A stretch of DNA of 35,963 bases from an uncultured Clostridia bacterium (GTDB lineage: Bacteria > Bacillota > Clostridia > Christensenellales > Aristaeellaceae): positions 1-35,963 of the forward strand of contig CAMOVR010000018.1 of assembly GCA_946627565.1 (NCBI GenBank), given 5' to 3'. Numbering within the stretch: position 1 is the first letter of the stretch; each line of letters starts with the position of its first letter. The notes beneath the pieces were generated by a model, which was not told the origin of the DNA, made no database searches, and was given only the letters and a program-made list of their open reading frames with translations. Made by a program: the position numbers and the translations under genes. This document shows positions 7,603 through 17,163 of this stretch, in pieces.

Positions 7603-8487
7603 ATGACTGTGATCAAGAATCCTGAAATTCAGGCTTCCCTGACGACGGGACAGCGGGCGGGCCGCGCCCTGGCAGGCTTTGCCAAGTACTTTTCCCTGCT
7701 TCTGGCGTCCTTCATCGCCGTGCTGCCCATCTATTCCTGCCTGATCGTGGCGTTCAAGACCGATGAGGAATATGCCCTTTCGGCCCCCATGGCGCTTCCC
7801 AAAAACTTTCTGGACTTTGACAACTTCAGGACCGTCTGGGTGGACGGCAGCATGGGAAAGGCCTTCATGACATCCTTCTTTGTGGTGATCATGGTGGTTG
7901 TCTTCTCGGTGCTCATCGGCTCCATGCTGGCCTATGTGCTCAACCGTTTTGCCTTCCCGGGCAACGGCCTGATCCGCAATCTGTTCCTGTTTGCCACCCT
8001 GATTCCGGGTATTGCCATGCAGGTGACGATTTATCAGATCATGAACCGTTTCAACCTGATCAATTCCCTGTTCGGCTATATCCTGCTGCAGTGCGGCACA
8101 GACGTCATTTCCATCTATATTTTCCTGCAGTATTTTGAAAACCTGCCGGATTCCCTGGACGAGTCGGCCATCCTGGAGGGATGCACGTACTACGGTGTCT
8201 TCTTCAAGATTCTGTTCCCGCTTCTGCGCCCGGCCATGGTTACCGTCATGATCCTCAAGGGTATCGGCGTGTACAACGAATACTATACAGCCAACCTGTA
8301 TCTGCAGGACAAGACGAAGTTTGTCACCATATCCACGGCCCTGTATTCCTTTACCGGACCGTTCGGCAACCGCTACAACGTGATCTGCGCCGGTGTTATT
8401 CTCACCATGATACCGATTCTGCTGATCTTCATATTCTGCCAGCAGGCAATTTATTCCGGTCTGGCCGCAGGTGCGGTGAAAGGCTGA
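7603..8487 (+). CDS. Sugar ABC transporter permease (MalG type)
   Basis: A 294-residue membrane protein with about six hydrophobic segments, the first at residues 27-50 and the last near the C-terminus (ILTMIPILLIFIFCQQAIY). The coupling loop reads DESAILEGCTYYGVFFKILF, the second-permease version of the EAA motif. It starts 6 bases after the first permease stop, with AGGAGG about 7 nt before the ATG, so the two are translationally linked. The C-terminus ends in GLAAGAVKG, the form usual for MalG-type subunits. It forms a heterodimer with the preceding permease. Confidence 0.9.
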   Translation: MTVIKNPEIQASLTTGQRAGRALAGFAKYFSLLLASFIAVLPIYSCLIVAFKTDEEYALSAPMALPKNFLDFDNFRTVWVDGSMGKAFMTSFFVVIMVVVFSVLIGSMLAYVLNRFAFPGNGLIRNLFLFATLIPGIAMQVTIYQIMNRFNLINSLFGYILLQCGTDVISIYIFLQYFENLPDSLDESAILEGCTYYGVFFKILFPLLRPAMVTVMILKGIGVYNEYYTANLYLQDKTKFVTISTALYSFTGPFGNRYNVICAGVILTMIPILLIFIFCQQAIYSGLAAGAVKG

Positions 8488-8493
8488 GTGCGT

Positions 8494-8524
8494 GCCGCGT
8501 CCTTTCCGGGAGAAGGGGCGCGGC
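8494..8524 (+). terminator. Intercistronic GC hairpin, weak
   Basis: GCCGCG at 8494-8499 pairs with CGCGGC at 8519-8524, with further CC/GG pairs inside. It lies in the 103-bp gap between the transport genes and the enzyme genes and is followed by CGTTTGATT. It may tune expression of the enzyme genes; full termination is unlikely. Confidence 0.35.
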
Positions 8525-8590
8525 CGTTTGATTCATGTACGCGATCTTCAGAAAAATGGAAGGCAGAAAAGAAAACGAGGAGGCATTTTT

Positions 8591-9619
8591 ATGAGCAATG
8601 TCCGGATTCTCTCAGGCGGCAGCCTGCCCAATATCCCCTGGCAGCCCCGCAGCAAGGATGATACCCATGACAGTCCGGTGTGGCGTTATTCGGAAAACCC
8701 TGTGATTCCGCGCAACCCCCTGCCCGGCGTGGCCAGAATCTTCAACAGTGCCTGCGCGCCCTGGAAGAACGGCTTTATCGCCGTGTTCAGGGGTGAACAG
8801 ACAAACGGTGTGCCCCATATCTACCTTGGCAAAAGCAGGGACGGCATCCATTGGGACATCGACCCGGAAAAGGTGCCTTTCACGGATGAAAAGGGAAACC
8901 CCTTCATGCCGCATTACGCCTATGACCCGAGACTGGTTCAGGTGGACGATGTGTACTACATCATGTGGTGCCAGGACTTTTACGGTGCATCCATTGGCAT
9001 GGCTGCTACCCGGGACTTCAAAACCTTCACAAGGCTGGAGAACCCCTTCATTCCCTTTAACCGCAATGCGGTGCTGTTCCCCAGAAAAGTGCATGGGAAT
9101 TACCTGCTCCTTTCAAGGCCCAGCGACAGCGGGCATACCCCCTTTGGGGATATCTGGCTCAGCCGCAGCCCGGACATGAAATTCTGGGGCATGCACCGCC
9201 ATGTCATGAGCGCAGGCCCTGCCTGGTGGGAAGGGGTCAAGATCGGCAGCGGCGCGGCGCCTATTGAGACCAGCGAAGGGTGGCTCCTGTTCTATCACGG
9301 TGCCTCCAGCACCTGCAACGGCCTGGTGTATTCCTTCGGGGCTGCCATCCTGGATGCGGATGAGCCCAGCAGGGTAAAATACCGCTGCGAAAACTTCCTG
9401 CTGACGCCGGAAGAATGGTATGAGGAGCGGGGCTTTGTGCCCAATGTGTGCTTCCCCTGCGCTGCCCTGACGGATAAGGACACGGGGCGCATTGCCATCT
9501 ACTACGGGGCTGCAGATACCTATCTGGGACTGGCTTTCACAGAAATTGATTTGCTGGTAGACTACATACGGACCCACAGTGTGGTACGAGACAGCGATAC
9601 CGAGGAAGGCAATCGCTGA
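8591..9619 (+). CDS. Beta-1,4-mannooligosaccharide phosphorylase (GH130_2)
   Basis: A 342-residue, five-bladed beta-propeller enzyme of family GH130. It closely follows the pattern I remember for the R. albus RaMP2 enzyme: SLPNIPW near the N-terminus, VWRYSENPVIPR, SRPSDSGHTPFGD and a C-terminal RIAIYYGAADT. The catalytic acid should be Asp112 in YAYDPRL. The expected reaction is phosphorolysis of the non-reducing-end mannose of beta-1,4-mannooligosaccharides, giving alpha-mannose 1-phosphate. There is no signal peptide, so it acts in the cytoplasm. GAGGAGG sits about 8 nt before ATG 8591; the frame is open further upstream but without homology. The exact chain-length preference cannot be read from sequence. 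Confidence 0.85.
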   Translation: MSNVRILSGGSLPNIPWQPRSKDDTHDSPVWRYSENPVIPRNPLPGVARIFNSACAPWKNGFIAVFRGEQTNGVPHIYLGKSRDGIHWDIDPEKVPFTDEKGNPFMPHYAYDPRLVQVDDVYYIMWCQDFYGASIGMAATRDFKTFTRLENPFIPFNRNAVLFPRKVHGNYLLLSRPSDSGHTPFGDIWLSRSPDMKFWGMHRHVMSAGPAWWEGVKIGSGAAPIETSEGWLLFYHGASSTCNGLVYSFGAAILDADEPSRVKYRCENFLLTPEEWYEERGFVPNVCFPCAALTDKDTGRIAIYYGAADTYLGLAFTEIDLLVDYIRTHSVVRDSDTEEGNR

Positions 9620-10810
9620 ATGGAAGGATGGGTAAGTATGGAAAAGATAGGCGGGGAAATCCGCAGGGAGCTGACAGAGCGCCTGATTCCCTTCTGGCTG
9701 GGGCTCAGGGATGATGTAAACGGCGGTTTTATCGGATATGTGGATTTTGACCTCACCCCTCATCCTGAGGCGGACCGGGGGTGCATCCTCAACAGCCGCA
9801 TTCTCTGGTTCTTCTCGGAAGCCTATATGATGCTTAAGGACGAAAAGCTGATGGACGCAGCCCGCCATGCCTATGCCATGCTCAGACGCATGACGGACAC
9901 GCAGCACGGCGGCGTGTACTGGTCGGTGCATCCGGACGGAACGCCGGCGGACACCCTGAAGCATACCTATAACCAGGCCTTTGCCATCTATGCCCTGTCC
10001 GCGTTTTACAGGGCAGGCGGCGGGGAGGAAGCCCTTTCGGCCGCTCAGGCTCTGTACAGGACCATAGAGGAAAAATGCCGGGACAGGGACGGGTATCTGG
10101 AGGCATTCACGGCGGACTGGCAGCCTGCCTCCAATGAAAAGCTCAGCGAAAACGGCGTCATGGCGGGCAGGACCATGAATACCCTCCTGCATGTCATGGA
10201 AGGCTATACCGGGCTGTACCAGGCCTGGAAGGATGAGGGGCTGAGGGAAAACCTGAAGGAGATCCTGGATATCTTCGAAAACAGGGTCTACAACCATACC
10301 CTGGCAAGGCAGGAAGTCTTCTTTGATATGGACTACAACAGCCTGATTGATCTGCATTCCTTCGGTCATGACATTGAAACCAGCTGGCTGACGGAAAAGA
10401 CCCTGGAAGAGCTGAATGATCCGGCCCTGACCGCCAGGATCCGGCCCCTTCTGCTGGCCATGGCGGACCATACCTGGCATGCGGCCTTTACCGGTCACGG
10501 TTTTGCCAATGAGTGCGAGCGGGGCGTGGTGAACCAGAACCGGATCTGGTGGGTGCAGGCGGAAGCGCTGCTGGGCTTCCTCAATGCCTGGGAAAAAACC
10601 GGGGAGGAACGCTACAGGGAGGCTGTATATACCCAGTGGGCCTATATCCGGGACGTGCTCCGGGATCCCAGGGAAGGCAGCGAATGGTTCTGGTATGTCC
10701 ATGAGGACGGCACGCCCGGGAAGGAAAAGCCCATTGTGGAACCATGGAAATGCCCCTATCACAACGGAAGAATGTGCATGGAATTTCTGCGCAGGGGAGG
10801 AGACTTATGA
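9620..10810 (+). CDS. Cellobiose 2-epimerase (AGE family)
   Basis: A 396-residue (alpha/alpha)6-barrel enzyme of the N-acylglucosamine 2-epimerase superfamily. It follows the R. albus cellobiose 2-epimerase pattern: [24 protein letters not shown], the GGVYW block, [26 protein letters not shown], the RIWWVQAEA block and the closing [14 protein letters not shown]. The histidines in HTYNQ, SFGHD and KCPYHNGR are the usual active-site residues. It interconverts a reducing-end mannose or glucose, so mannobiose becomes mannosylglucose for the next enzyme. It follows the phosphorylase stop directly. ATG 9620 has GAGGAAGG upstream; ATG 9638 (MEKIGG) has GGAAGG and aligns better with known family N-termini, so the true start may be 9638. 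It overlaps the next gene by ATGA. Confidence 0.92.
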   Translation: MEGWVSMEKIGGEIRRELTERLIPFWLGLRDDVNGGFIGYVDFDLTPHPEADRGCILNSRILWFFSEAYMMLKDEKLMDAARHAYAMLRRMTDTQHGGVYWSVHPDGTPADTLKHTYNQAFAIYALSAFYRAGGGEEALSAAQALYRTIEEKCRDRDGYLEAFTADWQPASNEKLSENGVMAGRTMNTLLHVMEGYTGLYQAWKDEGLRENLKEILDIFENRVYNHTLARQEVFFDMDYNSLIDLHSFGHDIETSWLTEKTLEELNDPALTARIRPLLLAMADHTWHAAFTGHGFANECERGVVNQNRIWWVQAEALLGFLNAWEKTGEERYREAVYTQWAYIRDVLRDPREGSEWFWYVHEDGTPGKEKPIVEPWKCPYHNGRMCMEFLRRGGDL

Positions 10811-11976
10811 CATATCCGGAACTGCAGGAGCGCTATGAGCGCCTGATTGAAACAAAGAACACCGTGGATGCGGGCTTCTATAACGGTATCTATGAGAGAT
10901 GGGAAAGGCCGGTCCTGACAAGGGACCATATCCCGCCCTTCTGGATGTATGATCCGGATCCGGAGACGAATCCCTATATGATGCAGCGCCTTGGGGTCAA
11001 TGCGGTCTTCAATTCCGGTGCCATCCTGCTGGATGGAAAATTCACCCTGGTGGCCAGGGTGGAGGGAAGCGACCGCAAGAGCTTCTTTGCGGTGGCCCAG
11101 TCAGACAGCGGTGTGGACGGATTCCGCTTCTGGGACGAACCCGTGCTGCTGGATGACATGTACCCGGATGAGACCAATGTGTATGACATGCGCCTGACCC
11201 GGCATGAGGACGGGTGGATCTACGGCATTTTCTGCTCGGAAAGCAGGGACACCTCCTCCCCGGACCTTTCCGCGGCAAAGGCTGCGGCGGGGATCGTCCG
11301 CACCCGGGACCTGAAAACCTGGGAAAGGCTGCCGAACCTTGTTACGCTCCGTTCGCCCCAGCAGCGCAATGTGGTGCTGCATCCGGAGTTTGTTGACGGA
11401 AAATATGCCTTCTATACCCGGCCCATGGATGACTTTATCGAGACGGGGTCCGGCGGCGGCATCGGGTTTGGCCTGTGCGAAGACATCTGCCATGCGGTGA
11501 TTGACGAAGAAAAGATGACCAGCATCCGGAAGTACCATACCATCACGGAGGCCAAGAACGGAGCCGGTGCGGTGCCCATCCGCACGGAGAAGGGCTGGAT
11601 CCATATTGCCCACGGTGTGCGGAACACGGCGGCGGGACTGCGCTATGTCATCTATGCCTTTGCCACGGCTCTGGAGGATCCCTCCCGCGTCATTGCAGAG
11701 CCCGGCGGGTTCCTCATCGGGCCCCTTGGCAGGGAGCGCACAGGGGATGTCAGCAATGTGGCGTTCACCAACGGCGCCATTGTGAAGGACGGCAGGGTCT
11801 ACATCTACTATGCCAGCGCGGACACCAGGCTGCATGTGGCCACCACGGACCTGAAGCGGCTTGAAGACTATGTTTTCCATACCCCGGCGGATCCCGGCCG
11901 GAGTGTGCTGTGTGTCAGGCAGCGTACGGATTTTATCCGGAAGAATCTTGCCTTTATCAGGCAGCAGAAGGGCTGA
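10807..11976 (+). CDS. 4-O-beta-D-mannosyl-D-glucose phosphorylase (GH130_1)
   Basis: A 389-residue GH130 enzyme, the length usual for subfamily 1. It shares blocks characteristic of Bacteroides and Ruminococcus mannosylglucose phosphorylases: [74 protein letters not shown] and [13 protein letters not shown]. The catalytic Asp is the one in YDMRL. It splits mannosylglucose with phosphate into mannose 1-phosphate and glucose. The ATG overlaps the epimerase stop (ATGA) with GGGGAGGAG upstream, a sign of coupled translation and a shared pathway. It is the last gene of the operon and is followed by a terminator. It is cytoplasmic. Confidence 0.92.
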   Translation: MTYPELQERYERLIETKNTVDAGFYNGIYERWERPVLTRDHIPPFWMYDPDPETNPYMMQRLGVNAVFNSGAILLDGKFTLVARVEGSDRKSFFAVAQSDSGVDGFRFWDEPVLLDDMYPDETNVYDMRLTRHEDGWIYGIFCSESRDTSSPDLSAAKAAAGIVRTRDLKTWERLPNLVTLRSPQQRNVVLHPEFVDGKYAFYTRPMDDFIETGSGGGIGFGLCEDICHAVIDEEKMTSIRKYHTITEAKNGAGAVPIRTEKGWIHIAHGVRNTAAGLRYVIYAFATALEDPSRVIAEPGGFLIGPLGRERTGDVSNVAFTNGAIVKDGRVYIYYASADTRLHVATTDLKRLEDYVFHTPADPGRSVLCVRQRTDFIRKNLAFIRQQKG

Positions 11977-12020
11977 TCACGGAAAAAGCGCCTGCCGTAC
12001 ATACAGGACGGTGTGAAGAG

Positions 12021-12056
12021 ACAGGGGGCAGACTTCCTGAGGCGGCTGCCCCCTGT
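12021..12056 (+). terminator. Terminator of the mannoside operon
   Basis: An 11-bp perfect stem (ACAGGGGGCAG) with a 14-nt loop, followed by TCTTCTGC. The T tract is short, but the position 45 bases after the last stop codon fits. Confidence 0.65.
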
Positions 12057-12452
12057 TCTTCTGCTTCCGGATAACAGGCATGAAGCTGGCTGCGGTTTCC
12101 TGAGGTTAAACGTTTAAGTTACACATGAAACCTGGATGGCATACTGAAGGCTGCCGGACCGGGACCGGCATGCCCCTGCTGGCAGGGCGGAGGAAACAGC
12201 TTGCAGGAAAAGAGACTTGCATGTATACTTCAAACTGTATCCGTATGGGCGTATGCAGGTGTATACAGGCTTTTGCGGATACGGCAGAACGAAACACACA
12301 GCCATCCGGGAATCACAGCCAGACGGTATGGAAGGCTGAGGATTCCTGCATATACCGCGGCACCGGATACGGTTTTCCGGTTTATCCATTCGGGATCTGA
12401 AGCGGGTATATAAGCAAATATTGGATAAAACTAGGAGCTATTAGGAGAAAGT
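12057..12452 (+). promoter_or_regulatory. Gene-free region upstream of secA
   Basis: This 396-bp stretch holds no convincing gene; the open frames of up to 91 codons in it have no ribosome binding site or protein-like composition. It contains a perfect 12-bp palindrome TTAAACGTTTAA (12106-12117) with the central CG of LacI-type operators. It also contains a promoter (12201-12229) and three copies of CGGATAC (one inverted, 12237-12243, then 12276-12282 and 12364-12370) in the presumed secA leader. Confidence 0.5.
12201..12229 (+). promoter_or_regulatory. Candidate promoter of the secA operon
   Basis: TTGCAG (12201-12206) and TATACT (12224-12229) with a 17-bp spacer. If used, it gives a secA leader of about 215 nt. 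A nearer promoter around 12400-12430 (AT-rich, TATATAAG) cannot be excluded. Confidence 0.5.
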
Positions 12453-15233
12453 ATGCTTGAATTTGTGAAGAACCTCCTGGGCGGCAGCAACGCCTCTGTG
12501 CTGAAAAAGCTGGAAAAGACGGTCAAGCTGGTGGATGACCTGGAGGATACATACAAAAAGCTGACAGATGATCAGCTGCGCGCCAAAACGGAGGAATTCA
12601 GAAAGCGTCTTGCAAACGGCGAGACAGAGGATGACATTCTGCCGGAAGCCTTTGCCACGGTCCGGGAGGCAGACGCCAGGGTCCTGGGCATGCGGCCCTA
12701 TCATGTGCAGGTCCTGGGCGGCCTGGTGCTGCACCAGGGAAACATCGCCGAGATGAAGACCGGCGAAGGAAAAACCCTGGTGGCCACGCTGCCGGCCTAC
12801 TTAAATGCCCTCAGCGGCAAAGGCGTGCACATTGTGACGGTCAACGACTATCTGGCCCGCCGCGACAGCGAATGGATGGGCAAGGTATACCGCTTTCTGG
12901 GGCTCTCCGTGGGCCTGATCGTCCATGACATGGAACCGGCAGAGCGCAAGGAAGCCTATGCCTGCGACATCACCTACGGCACCAACAACGAACTGGGTTT
13001 TGATTACCTCAGGGACAACATGGTGATCCGCAAGGAAAACCTGGTGCAGAGAGGCCACCACTTCGCCATCGTGGACGAGGTGGACTCCATCCTCATCGAC
13101 GAAGCCAGAACGCCTCTGATCATCTCGGGCCAGGGTGAGGCTTCCACGGATCTGTACACCCGGGTGGACCAGGTGGTCCGGGGGCTGGTACGGGAAACGG
13201 ACTATACACTGGATGAGAAAAAGAAGACGGTGGCCCTGACGGACGACGGCGCCCAGAAGGTGGAGCGTGCCTTCCACATTGAGAACATCAATGACGCGGA
13301 CAATGCGGAACTCAATCACCATGTGCACTGCGCCCTTCGTGCCCACGCCCTGATGAAGAGGGACGTGGACTACGTGGTCCAGGGCGGACAGGTGATCATC
13401 GTGGACGAGTTCACGGGACGTCTGATGATCGGCCGGCGCTATTCGGAAGGCCTGCACCAGGCCATTGAGGCCAAGGAAGGCGTCAAGATTGAACGGGAAA
13501 GCAAGACGCTGGCCACCATCACCTTCCAGAACTACTTCAGGATGTACGAGAAGCTCTCCGGCATGACCGGTACGGCCAAGACGGAAGAAGACGAGTTTGA
13601 GGCCATCTATCATCTGAGCGTTGTGGAAGTGCCCACCAACCGTCCCAACATCCGCAGGGACATGGACGACATTGTCTACAAGAATGCCAGGGCCAAGTTC
13701 CGGGCCGTGGTGAAATCCATTCAGGAACACCATGCCACGGGCCAGCCTGTCCTGGTGGGCACGGTGACGGTGGAGACCAGCGAAATGCTGTCCCATATGC
13801 TGGAGATGGAAGGCATTGAACATTCCGTGCTCAACGCCAAGAACCATGCCCGTGAGGCAGAGATTGTGGCCCAGGCCGGCAGATACGGCACCGTGACCAT
13901 CGCCACCAACATGGCAGGCCGCGGCACGGATATCTTGCTTGGCGGCAACCCGGACTTCATGGCCCGCCGGGATCTGCGCAACCAGGGCATGGATGAGGAG
14001 CTCATTGAAGCGGCCACCGGACACGCCGAAGAGGTGGAGCCTGAGGTGCTTGAGGCCAGGGCCGCATACCAGGAGCTGCTCGGAAAGTACAAGAAAGAAA
14101 CGGATGCCGAGCACGAAAAGGTGCTCAAAACCGGTGGTCTGCACATCATCGGCACGGAGCGGCATGAGTCCAGGCGTATTGACAACCAGCTGCGCGGCCG
14201 TGCGGGCCGTCAGGGCGACCCCGGCAGCACCCAGTTCTTCATCAGCCTTGAGGATGACCTGATGCGCCTGTTTGGTTCCGACCGCATCGGGGACATGGTG
14301 GAACGGCTGGGCCTTGGGGAGGACGATCCCCTGACCGCAGGCCTGCTCACCAAGCAGATTGAGAACGCGCAGAAGCGGATTGAAGGCAGGAACTTTGAGA
14401 CTCGCCGCCATGTTCTTGAATACGACAACGTCATGAACCGGCAGCGCGAGGTGATCTACGGACAGCGCCGGCGCGTGCTCATGGGTGAAAACGTACGGGA
14501 AAACATCCTGGGCATGGAGGACAGGGTCATCGAGAATGCCATTGCCCGCAACTGCGCATCGGACGACTCCAGGGAATGGGATGTCCACGAGCTTACCGTA
14601 TATCTTGAAAACCTGTGCAACCATCATGACTTCCTGAGCAGCAACCAGTACCTCATTGACAATGAGGACAAGGATGCTCTGACGGAAGCCCTGCAGAAGG
14701 ACGCACACACCCTCTATGAGGAGCGGGAAAAGGAAATCGCCGAGATCGGCGTGGACATGCGGAGCTTTGAGCGTGTCATGCTGCTGCGCGCCGTGGACCG
14801 CCGCTGGATGGATCATATCGATGCCATGGATCAGCTGCGGGACGGCATCGGGTACCGTGCCTATTCGGGCAAGAACCCCATCACGGAATACCAGATCGAA
14901 GCCGGCCATATGTTTGAGGAACTGAATTTTCTCATCCGGGAGGACACGGTCAGGGCTGTGCTGCATATGAAGATCCAGCGGACGCCGGAACCCACCATGC
15001 AGGCCAGGCCCAATATGGCCGTCCTGCGGGAAGCCCTGCGCAGGCAGGCAGCTGCGGCACAAGCACGGCCCGCCATGCCGGCGGGAAAGCCCGCTGCAGC
15101 CCCCGCAAAGCAGGAGGCACCCGCAACCATCCGGGTGCCCAAAAAGGTGGGGCGCAACGATCCCTGCCCCTGCGGCTCGGGAAAGAAGTTCAAGCAGTGT
15201 CACGGAAAGAATCTGCCTCAGGATCAGGCGTGA
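12453..15233 (+). CDS. secA: Protein translocase ATPase SecA
   Basis: A 926-residue SecA, full length. Walker A is MKTGEGKT (residues 101-108), the DEAD-type box is in [17 protein letters not shown], and the second nucleotide-binding fold carries NMAGRGTDI and the [10 protein letters not shown] arginine-finger block. The helical scaffold and wing domain follow, then a Pro/Ala-rich linker (about 855-895). The C-terminus is a zinc-binding SEC-C tail ([13 protein letters not shown]), which binds SecB or ribosomes in other species. It drives preprotein export through SecYEG. AGGAGAAAG precedes the ATG. It is the first gene of a housekeeping operon. Confidence 0.98.
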   Translation: MLEFVKNLLGGSNASVLKKLEKTVKLVDDLEDTYKKLTDDQLRAKTEEFRKRLANGETEDDILPEAFATVREADARVLGMRPYHVQVLGGLVLHQGNIAEMKTGEGKTLVATLPAYLNALSGKGVHIVTVNDYLARRDSEWMGKVYRFLGLSVGLIVHDMEPAERKEAYACDITYGTNNELGFDYLRDNMVIRKENLVQRGHHFAIVDEVDSILIDEARTPLIISGQGEASTDLYTRVDQVVRGLVRETDYTLDEKKKTVALTDDGAQKVERAFHIENINDADNAELNHHVHCALRAHALMKRDVDYVVQGGQVIIVDEFTGRLMIGRRYSEGLHQAIEAKEGVKIERESKTLATITFQNYFRMYEKLSGMTGTAKTEEDEFEAIYHLSVVEVPTNRPNIRRDMDDIVYKNARAKFRAVVKSIQEHHATGQPVLVGTVTVETSEMLSHMLEMEGIEHSVLNAKNHAREAEIVAQAGRYGTVTIATNMAGRGTDILLGGNPDFMARRDLRNQGMDEELIEAATGHAEEVEPEVLEARAAYQELLGKYKKETDAEHEKVLKTGGLHIIGTERHESRRIDNQLRGRAGRQGDPGSTQFFISLEDDLMRLFGSDRIGDMVERLGLGEDDPLTAGLLTKQIENAQKRIEGRNFETRRHVLEYDNVMNRQREVIYGQRRRVLMGENVRENILGMEDRVIENAIARNCASDDSREWDVHELTVYLENLCNHHDFLSSNQYLIDNEDKDALTEALQKDAHTLYEEREKEIAEIGVDMRSFERVMLLRAVDRRWMDHIDAMDQLRDGIGYRAYSGKNPITEYQIEAGHMFEELNFLIREDTVRAVLHMKIQRTPEPTMQARPNMAVLREALRRQAAAAQARPAMPAGKPAAAPAKQEAPATIRVPKKVGRNDPCPCGSGKKFKQCHGKNLPQDQA

Positions 15234-15248
15234 AGGAGGAGGGCAGGT

Positions 15249-15269
15249 ATGCCGGAAGGATTCTTGTAA
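15249..15269 (+). CDS. Possible 6-codon leader ORF (MPEGFL)
   Basis: An ATG with five further codons and a TAA stop lies between secA and prfB, preceded by a near-perfect AAGGAGGA at 15233-15240 with good spacing. The Shine-Dalgarno overlaps the secA stop region. It may be a true leader peptide or a chance ATG after a strong ribosome binding sequence. No function is implied. Confidence 0.2.
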   Translation: MPEGFL

Positions 15270-15327
15270 AGGCGCTCCTGCACCGGACAGATACGACTGA
15301 GATGTTTTTTGGAAATGAGGTAGACAC

Positions 15328-16428
15328 ATGATCGAACTGGAACAGTATGCACAGGATCTGCAGGGCATCCGCAAGAGCATTCTCTCTGCGGGGGAAGCAC
15401 TGCACGTGGATCATATCCGGGAGCAGATTGCCGAGCTCCAGCAGGAAATGGAACAGCCGGACTTCTGGAACGACCTGGAGCGTTCCGCCCGGGTGAACCA
15501 GAAGGTGGGCGGGCTTAAGAACCGCCTGGAACACTATGAGAAGCTTCTCTCCACGGCAGATGATATTGAAGTCATGATGGACCTGGCCCGGGAAGAGAAC
15601 GATGAGGACATGGTGAAGGAAGCGGGCGAGTCCATCCAGAAGCTGAAGGAGCAGGCGGACGCGCTGGAGCTGGAAACCCTTATGCGGGGCCAGTATGACG
15701 ACTCCAACGCCGTGCTTTCCCTGCACGCAGGCGCCGGCGGCACGGAGGCCCAGGACTGGACACAGATGCTGTACCGCATGTACACCCGCTACTGTGAGCG
15801 CATGGGCTTTACCGTCAAGCTTCTGGACCTGCTGGAGGGTGATGAGGCCGGCATCAAATCCGTCACCTTTGAGGTGGACGGGGACCATGCATACGGATAT
15901 CTGCGGGGTGAAAAGGGCGTGCACCGCCTGGTGCGCATCTCGCCCTTTGACTCCAATGCCAGGCGCCACACCTCCTTCTCCTCCCTGGACGTGGCTCCCA
16001 TGCTGGAAGATGAGGACAACGACATTGAGATCAACATGAAGGATGTGCGGGTGGACACCTACCATTCTTCCGGTGCCGGCGGACAGAACGTGAACAAGAC
16101 CAGTTCCGCCGTCCGCATGACCCACTATCCCACCGGTATTGTGGTTTCCTGCCAGACGGAGCGTGACCAGGTGCAGAACCGTGCCACCTGTATCAAAATG
16201 CTGAAAGCCCGCCTGCTGGAACTGCGGGAGCGGGAAAAGGAACAGCAGATGGCCGACATCAAGGGTGAGATGAAGAAGATTGAATGGGGCAGCCAGATCC
16301 GCTCCTATGTCTTCCAGCCCTATACCATGGTGAAGGATCACCGGACCAACTATGAAGTCGGCAACATTGACGATGTTATGAACGGCAACCTGGAGGGCTT
16401 TGTGACCTCCTACCTGAAGATGCAGTAA
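15328..16428 (+). CDS. prfB: Peptide chain release factor 2
   Basis: A 366-residue class I release factor. The stop-codon recognition tripeptide is SPF (residues 205-207), which marks RF2 (UGA/UAA) and not RF1. The catalytic GGQ is at 251-253, in the block SSGAGGQNVNKTSSAVR. Domain 1 is the usual coiled helical region (1-120). The many prfB genes that autoregulate by a +1 frameshift have an in-frame UGA near codon 25; this one reads straight through from ATG 15328 with no stop, so that control is absent. GAGGT precedes the start. The secA-prfB order is common in Firmicutes. A hairpin follows the stop. Confidence 0.97.
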   Translation: MIELEQYAQDLQGIRKSILSAGEALHVDHIREQIAELQQEMEQPDFWNDLERSARVNQKVGGLKNRLEHYEKLLSTADDIEVMMDLAREENDEDMVKEAGESIQKLKEQADALELETLMRGQYDDSNAVLSLHAGAGGTEAQDWTQMLYRMYTRYCERMGFTVKLLDLLEGDEAGIKSVTFEVDGDHAYGYLRGEKGVHRLVRISPFDSNARRHTSFSSLDVAPMLEDEDNDIEINMKDVRVDTYHSSGAGGQNVNKTSSAVRMTHYPTGIVVSCQTERDQVQNRATCIKMLKARLLELREREKEQQMADIKGEMKKIEWGSQIRSYVFQPYTMVKDHRTNYEVGNIDDVMNGNLEGFVTSYLKMQ

Positions 16429-16435
16429 AAAACAG

Positions 16436-16455
16436 TGCCTGCCTCCGGGCAGGCA
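16436..16455 (+). terminator. Small hairpin after prfB
   Basis: An 8-bp stem (TGCCTGCC/GGCAGGCA) with a TCCG loop, 8 bases after the prfB stop, followed by TTGTCTGATT. Probably a weak terminator or an mRNA end-stabilising hairpin, because the operon seems to continue. Confidence 0.45.
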
Positions 16456-16467
16456 TTGTCTGATTGG

Positions 16468-17157
16468 ATGCGTATGCGGAAAAAAGAAGGCCTTGTGCGG
16501 ACAGCAGCCTGCCTGTCCGGGATATTTGTCTGCCTTGTCTGGCTGTGCCTGGTGCTGGATGGACTGGGAACCGGCCGCTCCCTGATGCTCTACCTCATGC
16601 ACAGGTATGCCCCCTCCGAACAGACGGGGCTGCCGGAGGAAGAATACAGTGACGTGTGCGGGATGATTACCGGCTATCTTGCAGGCCAGAGCGATACCTT
16701 TCAGTACACATATGAAAAAGGCGGCAGGGAATACACGGTGTTTCAGGAACATGAGATTCTTCACATGAAGGATGTGAAGGGCCTCTTCCTTCTGGAAAGA
16801 AGGGTGCTGCTGTTTGCATCGGTGGGCCTTGTGATCACGGGCCTGGTGCTGATCCGGTGCCGGCTGGGACGCCCTGCCCTGCAGGGCATCCGGGACGGAG
16901 GGGCGCTTGTGCTCTGTCTGCTGCTGGTCCTGACCCTGATGGCCCTGTTTGACTTTGAAACATTCTTTACAGGCTTTCACAGACTGTTTTTCACCAACAA
17001 CCTGTGGATCCTGAACCCGCGGACGGATATGCTCATCCGGCTGATGCCAGAGACGTTTTTCACGGCATATGCCGGCATCCTGGCGGGCACCTTCCTGCCT
17101 GTGCCGCTGGCCTGCCTGATTGCACCCTGGTGCATTCTGAAGAAAAAGGGGAACTGA
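16468..17157 (+). CDS. DUF1461 / TIGR01906 integral membrane protein
   Basis: A 229-residue membrane protein with four hydrophobic segments: about residues 10-32, 111-130, 142-162 and 192-222. A soluble extracytoplasmic loop follows segment 1. That loop includes EYSDVCGMITGYLAG and the FQEHEILHMKDVKGLF block, which I recognise as typical of the DUF1461/TIGR01906 family. The function of the family is not known. The start is uncertain. GTG 16435 lies inside the prfB hairpin, so ATG 16468 or 16474 is preferred, with only a weak ribosome binding site. It sits 6 bases before tsaD and is probably cotranscribed. Confidence 0.75.
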   Translation: MRMRKKEGLVRTAACLSGIFVCLVWLCLVLDGLGTGRSLMLYLMHRYAPSEQTGLPEEEYSDVCGMITGYLAGQSDTFQYTYEKGGREYTVFQEHEILHMKDVKGLFLLERRVLLFASVGLVITGLVLIRCRLGRPALQGIRDGGALVLCLLLVLTLMALFDFETFFTGFHRLFFTNNLWILNPRTDMLIRLMPETFFTAYAGILAGTFLPVPLACLIAPWCILKKKGN

Positions 17158-17163
17158 TTTGCC

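Noticed and set aside
9113-10762. 549-codon minus-strand frame opposite the GH130_2 and epimerase genes
   Set aside because: It is fully antisense to two confidently identified enzymes and has no protein-family features.
12114-12413. Open frames of 70-91 codons between the mannoside operon and secA
   Set aside because: They have no ribosome binding sites, overlap each other on both strands and cover the promoter; composition is not protein-like.
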